A stretch of 64,000 bases of DNA from positions 62,001 to 126,000 of the forward strand of contig NQOF01000005.1 in NCBI GenBank assembly GCA_002270465.1. The letters are read 5' to 3'. Positions 1 through 8,426 of this stretch are shown here, piece after piece. Numbering within the stretch: position 1 is the first letter of the stretch; the number at the start of each line of letters is the position of its first letter. A program made the position numbers and the translations under genes. The notes below the pieces were generated by a model. That model did not search any database and had not been told where the DNA came from. It worked only from the letters and a program-made list of their open reading frames with translations. Source of the stretch: Blautia hominis (GTDB lineage: Bacteria > Bacillota > Clostridia > Lachnospirales > Lachnospiraceae).

Positions 1-1
1 A

Positions 2-571
2 GCAGGTACATTAGTTACATATTATGCGGCATACGTTACCGCCCGTTCAGGGAAGAACTTTTCTTCCATGGCTATCCATTTGATTTCCCTGGTTTCCTTA
101 TCGTTTCCGGGTATTGTTTTGGGCTTGTCTTATGTGCTGTTTTTCCAGGGAAGCTTTGTTTATGGGACAATTGCCATATTGATCACTGTGAATATCACTC
201 ACTTTTTTGCGTCACCTTATTTGCTGGCTTATAATTCACTATCCAAATTCAACGGTAATCTAGAGGATGTTGCATACTCTCTGGGAATCTCTAAAATGAG
301 GATGCTGATGGATGTGTACATGCCCTGCACAAGGGGGACGATTTTAGAGATGTTCAGCTATATATTTGTGAACTGTATGGTGACGATCTCAGCTATTTCC
401 TTCCTGGCAAATTTCAGAAATATGCCTCTGGCCCTTCTGATCCCCCAGTTTGATTCTCAGTCACTGATTGAACCCATTGCATTTATCTCTATTTTGATCC
501 TGCTGATCAATGTAGCGGCGAAGGGTGTGATCTATTTCCTGAAATTGTATTTTGTAAGGAAGGAGAATTAG
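2..571 (+). CDS. ABC transporter permease, C-terminal part (5' end outside window)
   Basis: Membrane permease of an ABC importer. The frame is open from base 2, so the ATG at 68 is internal and the true start lies upstream of the window. The visible 189 residues contain about four hydrophobic segments and the cytoplasmic EAA loop (LEDVAYSLGISKMRM, then G and P residues), which contacts the ATPase subunit. Family: binding-protein-dependent permeases of the iron(III)/aminoethylphosphonate type. Three bases separate its stop from the next gene, a periplasmic-type binding protein, so the two form one operon. The substrate cannot be fixed from sequence; iron or phosphonate is inferred from the binding protein. 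Confidence 0.85.
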   Translation, partial: AGTLVTYYAAYVTARSGKNFSSMAIHLISLVSLSFPGIVLGLSYVLFFQGSFVYGTIAILITVNITHFFASPYLLAYNSLSKFNGNLEDVAYSLGISKMRMLMDVYMPCTRGTILEMFSYIFVNCMVTISAISFLANFRNMPLALLIPQFDSQSLIEPIAFISILILLINVAAKGVIYFLKLYFVRKEN

Positions 572-574
572 AAG

Positions 575-1549
575 ATGAAGAAGATATTGGCAGGATTATT
601 GGTTGTTATCGCAGCATTGTATTTTTTCATAAATAAACAGGATAGTAATACACTGGTGATTTATTCCGCTCTGGAACAATATAGAAATGATGATCTGAAA
701 GCTCATCTGGCAGAAAAATTTCCGGGGTTAAACGTACAGATCATGTACATGCCTACAGCAAAGGTGGCTGCTAAGGTTCAAACGGAAAAAGAAAGCTCTG
801 ATGCAGATATTGTGCTGGGGATTGAAACCGGATATATGGAAAAAATGAAGGATGCTTTGGCCGATGTATCGGAGTATTCACATTTGGATTATATAGAGGG
901 TATGCTTCCGGAGCATGGAAAGTATTTAATATGGGAGAGTTATGGCGGAGGGTTTGCGGTAAATACGGAAATTCTGGAAAAGTATGGGATTGATGAACCC
1001 AAAACGTATGAAGATTTGCTGAAACCGGAATTTAAGAATAGAATCTCTATCCAGAATCCCAAATCCAGTTCCACAGGATATAATTTTTATCTAAATCTGA
1101 GGAATGTGTGGGGGGAGGACAAGGCGTTAGATTATTTTGACAAACTCAATGAGAATGTAAAACAATACTCTGAGTCGGGGTCCGGTCCGGTGAAATTATT
1201 GATTCAGGGGGAATGTGCTGTGGGTACTGCCCTCACATATCAGGTGGTAACGGAGATCAATAATGGAAATCCTTTGAAAATGATTTATCCCGAATCCGGG
1301 TCACCGTATTCGTTGGATGGGGTTAGTATTGTGAAAGGGAAGGATGATAAGCAGGATGTTAAAGATGTGTTTACTTATCTGGTAAATGACTATCTTGTTT
1401 ATGATAAGGACCATTATAATCCGGGGAAGATATTGGAAGGACAGGAGAGTCAAATGAAGAATTATCCGGAGGATATTAAATATGCGGATATGACGGGAAT
1501 CGATGATCTGGAACTTCGGGATGAATTGCTTGGTAAATGGAAATATTGA
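575..1549 (+). CDS. ABC transporter substrate-binding protein, iron(III)-type
   Basis: Extracellular solute-binding protein of 324 residues that would deliver substrate to the permease just upstream. The N terminus has a hydrophobic segment (LAGLLVVIAALYFFI) after two lysines and no lipobox cysteine, so it is either membrane-anchored or a cleaved secretory protein. The core begins LVIYSALEQ, as in AfuA/FbpA-like family 1 proteins, with later typical stretches such as DADIVLG, GGGFAVNTEIL and a GTALTYQ region. Length fits the family. It is the last gene of the operon; the next gene is convergent. Iron or phosphonate specificity is not proven. Confidence 0.82.
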   Translation: MKKILAGLLVVIAALYFFINKQDSNTLVIYSALEQYRNDDLKAHLAEKFPGLNVQIMYMPTAKVAAKVQTEKESSDADIVLGIETGYMEKMKDALADVSEYSHLDYIEGMLPEHGKYLIWESYGGGFAVNTEILEKYGIDEPKTYEDLLKPEFKNRISIQNPKSSSTGYNFYLNLRNVWGEDKALDYFDKLNENVKQYSESGSGPVKLLIQGECAVGTALTYQVVTEINNGNPLKMIYPESGSPYSLDGVSIVKGKDDKQDVKDVFTYLVNDYLVYDKDHYNPGKILEGQESQMKNYPEDIKYADMTGIDDLELRDELLGKWKY

Positions 1550-1831
1550 AGCATATCAGGTCCTTCACAGGCTGCTTGCGCGTGCTGTACACAATGGTGT
1601 AACAGCACGTACAGCACTCCTATTCTGCAGAATTCGTGACTGTTTAGTAACTTACTACATTCACTCTTACAAGCAAAAAGCCGTGCAAAATTGTTTTCAC
1701 AATGAGATTTTTGCCTGCACGCTGAACGCTTTCTGACGGTCAGTACTCGGAACTCGCAGACTTGCAGAACAGCTACCGGAATACTTCTCTTATCTGGTTG
1801 CTTCTGGCGCATGCACATCTTATAACGTATC

Positions 1832-3007
1832 CTAAAATTCGTCCCAATATTGCTCAGGATTTCTTCCTTTCTGTTCGATCACCCCCGCGTTTTCCGTATA
1901 CTCCGGAAGGATTTTCTCCACTGTAATTTCAAATCTCCAGCAGTCTCCAAAATCAAAAAGGTATTCAAACTTCATCTTTTCATACAGCAGTATCTCCTGC
2001 AAATACACCTCATTTGCCAGATATGCCTTGTCTCTACAATAGGGATGGTAATAACTTTTCTTTGTTCTTCCAAATCCTATCGTAAAACAATACATATGGT
2101 CATTATCGAAGTCAACTGCCCGCTGTATCGCTTCATGTAGTTCCTCCAGGGTTGCCCTGCCGCCTATCCTGATTTTTCTCATGCAGCTCCCCAGCTCCAC
2201 TTTCAGTATGTATGTAACATCACCGGATGTGCTTTCCGGCTGCATAAACGCTTTTACGTCATCAATGGTGGAACCAAGTGCCGTAAACTTGTTCAGCAGA
2301 TAAGGAATCCTTTCCTCATCCCAGAGAGATAACAGATCTCGGATGCGAATGAAGCGGAAGATATCCATTCCCAGACTTGTCAGACGTATATGGTGCATCC
2401 CGTTTTTATCATCTTTTTCTAATGTTTCCACCCATTTAATTTCCAAAAATCCAAAGACCGAAAACAACCTGGGGAATGTTAAGTAAATGTATTTGAAACT
2501 TCTCATGTCTGTAATTTGCGAATAATCTACAGGCATGCACTCATCACGCATTAATGCATGGGAAAAATCATTTGTGCAGCCATCACTGTTTTCGCTCCAC
2601 AGGTATTCTCCAAACATGTATGTCAGCATAATGCCATAGCGCTGGGTACTGGTCATCTTTAAGAACTGTTCTTTTTTTCCGGTCATCTCAACCAAAAAGC
2701 TGCTGCCCTTTTTGAATGGACGGATGATCCCATAATATATTGAAAAACAGAAAAAATAATCTATTTCCACATAATATTCCTGTGTGCGCCCCGCCCCCTG
2801 CCATATCTCCGGTGCACAATGGAACAGACTGTTGATTTCAAAGCAGTCCTTCTTTCCCAAACGTATGGTTCTTGCGGTTAATTTTACGGTATTGTTACCC
2901 ATATAATTTAAGAATTGTATGTAGTCCTCTGCCAAACACTCTGCAGCCGCTTGTACTTCTTGCATATTCAGTATATTTGCTTTGACTGATTTTTTGTTTT
3001 TTTCCAT
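1832..3007 (-). CDS. plasmid pRiA4b ORF-3 family protein
   Basis: 391-residue protein with a C-terminal pRiA4b ORF-3-like domain (about residues 265-375). The typical pattern is visible: an ILKVELGSCMRKIRI strand, a helix with AIQRAVDFDNDHMYCF, then YLFDFGDCWRFEITVEKI. The first 260 residues are not recognised. Domains of this family occur in mobile elements and stand-alone genes, and their biochemical role is unknown. It is followed on the same strand by nothing until the convergent transporter genes, and is preceded at 56 bp by the 3064-3783 gene, probably co-transcribed. The start is set by ATG at 3007; the upstream ribosome site is weak. Confidence 0.75.
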   Translation of the reverse strand: MEKNKKSVKANILNMQEVQAAAECLAEDYIQFLNYMGNNTVKLTARTIRLGKKDCFEINSLFHCAPEIWQGAGRTQEYYVEIDYFFCFSIYYGIIRPFKKGSSFLVEMTGKKEQFLKMTSTQRYGIMLTYMFGEYLWSENSDGCTNDFSHALMRDECMPVDYSQITDMRSFKYIYLTFPRLFSVFGFLEIKWVETLEKDDKNGMHHIRLTSLGMDIFRFIRIRDLLSLWDEERIPYLLNKFTALGSTIDDVKAFMQPESTSGDVTYILKVELGSCMRKIRIGGRATLEELHEAIQRAVDFDNDHMYCFTIGFGRTKKSYYHPYCRDKAYLANEVYLQEILLYEKMKFEYLFDFGDCWRFEITVEKILPEYTENAGVIEQKGRNPEQYWDEF

Positions 3008-3063
3008 TTTATATGCCTCTATTTATATGTGCGTGGGAAATCTTCTGTAATTTTATGCGTTTT

Positions 3064-3783
3064 TTATTTAAATGGCAGTTCCTCATCTGGGATATCCAGA
3101 TTTAAATCGAAATCCAGATCTTCTTCATCTAAACTCAAAAAATACTCCTCCAGTTCTTTCTCATATGTTTTAATAGCCTTATTTATGCGTTTTTCTTCTT
3201 TTTTATTACCGTTAACCTTGTATAAATGGGAAGCTGCGGTATAGATAATATCATTTTCCTCCGAACAAACCGTGTCTTTGGTGATAAATTTTTTAACAAC
3301 GGCTTCCGCGCCTTGATAATCTTTCACTGCGGTCTGCGCATAGATCAGAGAAGTTGCTGCAACTATATTGTCATACTCTGCTTTATACCAATCCTCACAA
3401 AAGGCAAGGGTTTCCTTGTTTTTCCCCTGGCCTGCCATGGCGAATGCAATGTGGAATTTAATGTCTGAAGGGCTCTCCTCTTTCCACTGGAATAATTGGA
3501 GGACTTTTTCGCAGACATACTGAAGCCCGTCATATCTCTCACACATCTCAAGCTCGTCCATGTAATCTTCAAACCATCCGCTGACATCGCATTTGTACTC
3601 AATGCTCTCCTCTAACTGGTACATCTCTTGGGCGAAGCTGCTGTCTCGTTGTCTTCCTTCCTCAGTGATCTCAACTAATACGGAAAATGCTTCATCCCAG
3701 TTGTCCATGGTGGGGTTGGATTGGATCATATCTTCGTAGCATCGGGTGGATAGTTGGTCGAATTTTTTCCAGAGTTTGTTCAT
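3064..3783 (-). CDS. conserved hypothetical, helical repeat-like protein
   Basis: 239 residues, strongly acidic at the C terminus (EEDLDFDLNLDIPDEEL). No family is recognised. The middle (about 85-200) reads as paired amphipathic helices with TPR-like spacing (AFAMAGQGKNKETLAFCEDWY, LIYAQTAVKDYQGAEAVVKKFI), suggesting a tetratricopeptide-type scaffold. There is no signal peptide or membrane segment. A good ribosome site (AAGGAG) lies just upstream of the ATG at 3783. It lies 56 bp upstream of the pRiA4b ORF-3 gene on the same strand, so the two may be functionally linked. Function not assigned. Confidence 0.65.
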   Translation of the reverse strand: MNKLWKKFDQLSTRCYEDMIQSNPTMDNWDEAFSVLVEITEEGRQRDSSFAQEMYQLEESIEYKCDVSGWFEDYMDELEMCERYDGLQYVCEKVLQLFQWKEESPSDIKFHIAFAMAGQGKNKETLAFCEDWYKAEYDNIVAATSLIYAQTAVKDYQGAEAVVKKFITKDTVCSEENDIIYTAASHLYKVNGNKKEEKRINKAIKTYEKELEEYFLSLDEEDLDFDLNLDIPDEELPFK

Positions 3784-3885
3784 AGGGTATTCTCCTTGTA
3801 TGATAGTGTGGTGTATTGATGGGGTACTGATTTGGCGGGGGATTGTTTTAGTGGATTATTGATTTGGCTTTATTGGTTTAATGGT

Positions 3886-4018
3886 TTATTGGATTGGCAG
3901 CTTGGCTTATTGGTTTGACAGTTTATTGGATTGATAGCTTGTTGGTTTGACAACTTATTGGATTGATGGCTTGTTGGTCTGATAGCTTATTGGATTGATG
4001 GCTTGTTGGCTTGACAGC
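3886..4018. repeat. 32-bp tandem repeat (minisatellite)
   Basis: Three copies of exactly 32 bp (3923-3954, 3955-3986, 3987-4018) beginning TTATTGGATTGATGGCTTG, preceded by a longer degenerate copy from about 3886. Within each unit TTGG/TTGA words recur about every 16 bp. The repeat is strand-biased (G and T on plus) and non-coding, lying upstream of the 3064-3783 gene and downstream of the VanZ-like gene. Confidence 0.85.
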
Positions 4019-4077
4019 TCCATGACTCACTCTTTTGCGTTATTTTAATTTAATGCAGTAATTGTTGAGGCGGCAGA

Positions 4078-4605
4078 CTATTTTTTCTGTTTTAGAACGG
4101 TACTGATTATTATGCATCCAGCCATACAGCCAAGACTGTTATGGACTATATCATCCCATTCAAATAATCCTCTGCAGAATATTAATTGGAAAGTTTCGAT
4201 CATACCTGAAACAATAACGCCGGCGAGCAGTCCCTTCCACCAGCTTAGCCTGCGGTTAAATGTTACCGGAAGCAATAGGCCCATGGGGAATAATAGTATG
4301 CAGTTTAGCAGATTTTCTTTCAGCATCTCACGGCTGTGGTTCAAGAAGACTGCTTTCCAGGACCAGAATAGTTCCAGGTTGTATTGCCGTTCCATTGGCA
4401 TGCGGGTGAATACCGTGGAGCCGAATACGATGCCTAGGAAGAGAAGAAGGAGCAAGCCTGATATGGCCTGTGATGGTTTTATTTTTTTGTTGTGCAGTAA
4501 ATATAGTGCTGTCAGTAATGCGATGGTAAATAGTATAGAAAAACCGATAACTTCACGGACTGTCCAGGCTCTGTTGTGGGTGATGAAAATTTGATATAAG
4601 TCCAA
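4078..4605 (-). CDS. VanZ-family membrane protein
   Basis: 175-residue integral membrane protein with four to five predicted hydrophobic segments (starting near residues 20, 45, 100, 125 and 155). The VanZ-like signature is visible: ENLLNCILLFPMGLLLP followed by an E-T-hydrophobic helix (GMIETFQLIF), then GLFEWDDIVHNSLG. VanZ-like proteins give low-level teicoplanin resistance in enterococci, but most chromosomal members have no known role in envelope physiology. It stands alone, between the minisatellite and the ugd remnant. Confidence 0.85.
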   Translation of the reverse strand: MDLYQIFITHNRAWTVREVIGFSILFTIALLTALYLLHNKKIKPSQAISGLLLLLFLGIVFGSTVFTRMPMERQYNLELFWSWKAVFLNHSREMLKENLLNCILLFPMGLLLPVTFNRRLSWWKGLLAGVIVSGMIETFQLIFCRGLFEWDDIVHNSLGCMAGCIIISTVLKQKK

Positions 4606-4762
4606 TGTGGTTTTTTGCTCTCTTTCATTGATTTATTATTTGTTATTATCAGGTTACCACTTAAATTATATGCAGGCAAGTAAATATTTCGGGAGTTGAT
4701 TTATTGCTTTTAACTATTGAGTTACGGTAGCGGATGGCGAAAGATGTGACAGAAGTAATTAG

Positions 4763-5085
4763 GATATCAGTATTGTAGTTTCCACCGATAAAGCTGATGA
4801 AAAGTTGGTAAACACGTCCCATACTTTTGCAACACTTCTCCAGGAGGACGTAGAAATGAAAGGGTTAGATACGAAAGCTATTATTGATGGGATTTGTCTA
4901 GATTTGCGTATTGGTACGCATTATAATAATCCAAGTTTCGGATATGGGGGTATTACCTGCCCCAAAATACAAAACAGTTATTGGCAAACTATGATAAAGT
5001 ACCGCAGAATATGATAAGTGCGATTGTGGAAAGTAACGATACAAGGAAAGATTTTATCGCGGACCGTGTGCTGAACATAGTATAC
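4763..5085 (+). pseudogene. ugd: UDP-glucose 6-dehydrogenase remnant
   Basis: Decayed C-terminal part of a UDP-glucose/UDP-ManNAc dehydrogenase. The frame open from 4763 gives [20 protein letters not shown], a family-typical segment. It then jumps directly to [17 protein letters not shown] and [12 protein letters not shown], so about 40-50 codons are missing. Near 4963 the reading frame shifts, and the next frame continues [20 protein letters not shown] and [14 protein letters not shown]. The sequence then ends abruptly at an IS66 terminus. The normal Ugd product, UDP-glucuronate, is a common capsule precursor, so this is probably a discarded gene of the capsule locus. The start, NAD-binding domain and catalytic region are all gone. 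Confidence 0.85.
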
Positions 5086-5220
5086 GGTAAACTATGAGTA
5101 CTGGTCCATTTTTTGACCGCCATTTCTAGCAGTCAGGTTTACATATTAGTTGTTTTAGATTTGCTCCGACAGATCTCCGGTAATTGATCGGACCATGGAA
5201 GCAGTTCTTCAATAAAGCTG
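5083..5220 (-). mobile_element. IS66-family right-end remnant
   Basis: Reverse-complement copy of the right end of an IS66 element. On the minus strand, 5220-5139 encodes SFIEELLPWSDQLPEICR and then KSKTTNM and a stop, the extreme C terminus of the IS66 transposase. A terminal segment follows, running out to TATACGGTAAACTATGAG at 5083. The same arrangement recurs on plus at 10318-10454 with roughly 80 percent identity by eye. The element cut ugd on one side and abuts a truncated recombinase on the other. Confidence 0.8.
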
Positions 5221-5517
5221 TTTTCCTCTATTTTAAGCACACAGGCAATTTATGCCGTTGTATCCGGAGCGATTGCACGGTCCGACATAGAAGTGTCCTC
5301 CAGAAGGCATGGTGCCCATGCCCTTAGATCAAGTCTGGCGTCACATCTTCTTGCGAAGGGGAAGAGCTATCCGGAAATCCAACAGGTATTAGGCCAGACT
5401 TCTCCCGATGTCGCTGGACATTATATCCGTGTTGGAGCAGAGCGTCTGAGGGAATGCGCTATAGAAGTGCTGGGTTTTTCCAATGAACTGATTGCTTATT
5501 TCCAGGAAAGGCGGTGA
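5221..5517 (+). pseudogene. tyrosine recombinase 1 of the trio, C-terminal fragment
   Basis: Only the last 98 residues of a site-specific tyrosine recombinase remain. The frame runs open from 5221 directly after the IS66 remnant (TQAIYAVVSGAIARSDI and onward), so the ATG-like start at 5293 is internal. Visible catalytic pieces are HALRSSLASHLL (H-x-x-R), LGQ where LGH is usual, and a tyrosine in GHYIRVG. The N-terminal DNA-binding domain and the first catalytic arginine and lysine are missing, so it cannot be active. It ends 8 bp before recombinase 2. Confidence 0.8.
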
Positions 5518-5525
5518 ATTGACAG

Positions 5526-6503
5526 ATGAAAACTCCCATCCGGTTTGAAAGCTGCCTAAAGGAAAGATTAAATTCTTATATGGGATTAAGAGAGAGCCAG
5601 GGCCATCAAACTTCAAAAATACGCCATATTTTTGTCTCGCTCGACCAGTATTTACAGGATGCTAATCTTAGCGGCCAGAGCTTGTCACCATCTATCATTG
5701 ATGGCTGGATTGCAGCCCTCCCGGAAAAGCTCAGTGTAAATACAGTGAATATTTATATTTCAACTTATATACAGTTTGCGAAATATCTGCAATCACTTGG
5801 ACACGGTGCTTTTATACCGGAGAAAGTAATCGGCAGAAAGAATTATTTTCCGTATATATTTCATGAAGATGACCTGGCTGCATTGACAAAGGCCGCAGAT
5901 ATCCTGGTGTTTTCTGCTTCTGAAAAACATCGTCACAATGCTGCTTGTTTCAGCGTAATGCTGAGAATGTATATCGGTTGTGGATTTCGATTAAACGAAA
6001 TACGGCTACTGAAGACGAAAGATGTTAATCTGGAATACGGTATTATCCATGTGCGAAATGCAAAGGGAAACCGGGACAGAATTGTTCCTATGCACAAAAC
6101 GCTGACGGAAAATGTAAAGATATATTCAATAAGTGGACTTACCCAGAAAGAAAACTGGTTTTTTCCTTCCGGAACCGGGAATCCCATTTCATGTTCATGG
6201 ATAAGGGATGCATTTCTGAAATGTATCCAATATATTGGCATAGAGAAACCAGATCTACCGAAACATTCCAGAAATATCTGCCTGCATTGTCTCCGCCATA
6301 GTTTTGCAGTGGCAGCTTTCCGCCAGTTAGATAATAACGGCTTAGATATGTACAATGAGATCCCGATACTTTCTACATATATGGGGCATGAAAATCTTTA
6401 CGGGACGGAACATTATCTCCATATGACAACAGAAAACAGCCAGGATATCATGGATAAAATGAAGGAGTTCAATAAAGGACTCTTTCCGGAGGTGTGGGGA
6501 TGA
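5526..6503 (+). CDS. tyrosine recombinase 2 of the trio
   Basis: 325-residue phage-integrase-type recombinase that appears intact. An N-terminal SAM-like core-binding domain (about 10-95) is followed by the catalytic domain. The catalytic arginine lies in YIGCGFRLNEIRLL, a beta-hairpin lysine in NAKGNRDR, H-x-x-R in HCLRHSFAVAAF, the second histidine in YMGHENL and the tyrosine in TEHYLHM. Its last codon overlaps the ATG of recombinase 3 (ATGA), which indicates translational coupling. In RIT-like elements all three proteins are thought to act together, so with both neighbours broken this one is probably non-functional for transposition. Confidence 0.85.
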   Translation: MKTPIRFESCLKERLNSYMGLRESQGHQTSKIRHIFVSLDQYLQDANLSGQSLSPSIIDGWIAALPEKLSVNTVNIYISTYIQFAKYLQSLGHGAFIPEKVIGRKNYFPYIFHEDDLAALTKAADILVFSASEKHRHNAACFSVMLRMYIGCGFRLNEIRLLKTKDVNLEYGIIHVRNAKGNRDRIVPMHKTLTENVKIYSISGLTQKENWFFPSGTGNPISCSWIRDAFLKCIQYIGIEKPDLPKHSRNICLHCLRHSFAVAAFRQLDNNGLDMYNEIPILSTYMGHENLYGTEHYLHMTTENSQDIMDKMKEFNKGLFPEVWG

Positions 6504-6776
6504 AGCAAACTTTATTTACAAAGCAGCTTGCGGAATATTTCAGCCTATATTTACCGCTAAACAAAAAATGTTCTAAAAATACCCTTTCCTCATATGCATG
6601 AGTATTCCGGTCTTTTTTAAACCGCCATTCCGGAGGCACAGTACCGCGAATCCGGTTTGGTGGATACCGCCATTCCGGGCATTGGATACCGAGATTCCAG
6701 CTAAATGATACCATTTCCTTTATAATGTATCTATGCGCTTTGAAGCGTAAATACATTTCAAAGGAGGTCACCTCTT

Positions 6777-7643
6777 ATGACCAAGTATCATGAGATCATC
6801 CGACTGTCTGGATTAGGTCTCAGCCAAACCAACATTGCTCTCAGCTGCAGCGCATCTAAAGCAACAGTCAATAAAGTACTGAAGGCCGCAAGAGAGCAGG
6901 GCCTTTCATGGCCTCTGGATCCTAAGCTGACGGATCCAGTCCTTAACAAACTGCTTTGACTCCTTCAGCCGCCATCCCTTCCAAAAGAAAGAGGGCAGCC
7001 GATACGAAATCTTCCGCGATGAAGAACTGCCATTGCTGACACCGTTACCTGCTACCCCATATGAACTGACGGAATGGAAACAAGCCACCGTTCAATTCAA
7101 TTATCACATATCTTTTGACGGAATGCTATACTCAGTCCCTTATGAGTATATAAAACGCAAAGTTGATGTGAGGGTTACAGATAAAAGATTTTTTACAACC
7201 ATAACAGGATCGCGTCCCATCGCCGGCTTTACGGCCGCAAGGGACAATACAGCACAGTTACAGAGCACATGCCGGCTTCCCACCAGCAATATCTGGAATG
7301 GAACGGTGATTGTTTCCGCAAATGGGCAGAGCGGATTGGCTCCAGTACCTATCAGGTTGTAGATGCGGTCCTTACCTCCAAACGTGTAGAACAACAGTCC
7401 TACCGCAGCTGTATGGGGCTTTTAAAACTGGCCGACAAATATTCTGTAGACCGTTTGGAAGCTGCCTGCCGGAAGGCACTCTCTTTTACGGCAGCTCCCA
7501 GCTATAAGAGTATCAAGAACATCCTTGATACCGGAAATGACCAGCCAGAGAAGTTGGACAAAGAGCCGACAACTGGCAGCCATACAGAACCAGCAAAGAG
7601 CAGCCATGCGCTTACAAGAGGCGCTGATTACTACAGGAGGTAA
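6777..7643 (+). pseudogene. istA: IS21 transposase IstA remnant
   Basis: The first 60 codons (6777-6956) encode the IstA helix-turn-helix: MTKYHEIIRLSGLGLSQTNI, ending at a stop at 6957. Immediately afterwards the sequence corresponds to the C-terminal third of IstA: FQKKEGSRYEIFRDEELPLL, then QFNYHISFDGMLYSVPYEYI. A further frameshift near 7200-7270 leads to HQQYLEWNGDCFRKWAERIG and the true C terminus at 7643. The whole central DDE integrase core is missing, so the IS cannot transpose on its own. The decay is mixed: one large deletion plus at least one frameshift. Confidence 0.82.
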
Positions 7644-7649
7644 GGAATC

Positions 7650-8426
7650 ATGACTACACAAAGAACCATAGATAAGCTCATTGAAATGCGCCTGACTTCT
7701 ATGTCAGATGCATTCCGTAACCAGATGGAAGACCCCCGGATGAAAGAGATTCCTTTTGAGGATTGCTTCGGGATGCTGGTGGATATCGAATACAGCAACC
7801 GTAAGAGCAACAGTCTGAAACGTCTGATCTGCAATGCCGGGTTTGATCAGCCGGACGCATACATAGGCGATATCAATTATACTTCCGGGCGAAAGCTGAA
7901 CCGGCCACTGATCGAACGGCTTGCAACTTGTGAATATATCGCAGAGCATAGGAATCTCTTTATCACAGGAGCTACCGGGAGTGGGAAGACCTATCTGGCC
8001 TGCGCGTTCGGGATGGAAGCCTGTAAACAGCGCTACAAGACGAAATATATCCGTCTTCCGGATCTGCTCCTCGAATTGGAGATGGCACGCAATGACGGCA
8101 CATATAAGAAAGTCCAAGGGAAATATGCCAATCCAGTCTTGCTGATCATCGATGAATGGCTTCTGCTGAAGCCTACAGAATCGGAACAGCATGACATTCT
8201 GGAACTACTCCATAGGAGACGTAGGAGGTCATCCACCATCTTCTGTTCCCAGTATGATCCCAGTGGATGGTACGATCAGTTGGGCGGGGATGACAGCCCT
8301 CTTTCGGAAGCAATTTTGGACCGCATCAAACATGATGCATACAAGATCAACATCATCCCGACAGATCCGGCGAATTATAGATCCATGCGGGAAGTATACG
8401 GACTAGATCCTGCATTAAGCGAGTAA
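7650..8426 (+). CDS. istB: IS21 helper ATPase IstB
   Basis: 258-residue AAA+ ATPase that assists IstA in target selection, related to DnaC. Walker A is GATGSGKT (about residue 108) and Walker B is LLIIDEWLLL (about 170). The N-terminal helical IstB_N-like region and the C-terminal DRIKHDAYKINI/YRSMREVYGL tail are both present, and the length is normal. The ATG follows an AGGAGG site inside the end of istA, the usual overlap-coupled design. Since istA is broken, IstB is probably a passenger. Confidence 0.92.
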   Translation: MTTQRTIDKLIEMRLTSMSDAFRNQMEDPRMKEIPFEDCFGMLVDIEYSNRKSNSLKRLICNAGFDQPDAYIGDINYTSGRKLNRPLIERLATCEYIAEHRNLFITGATGSGKTYLACAFGMEACKQRYKTKYIRLPDLLLELEMARNDGTYKKVQGKYANPVLLIIDEWLLLKPTESEQHDILELLHRRRRRSSTIFCSQYDPSGWYDQLGGDDSPLSEAILDRIKHDAYKINIIPTDPANYRSMREVYGLDPALSE

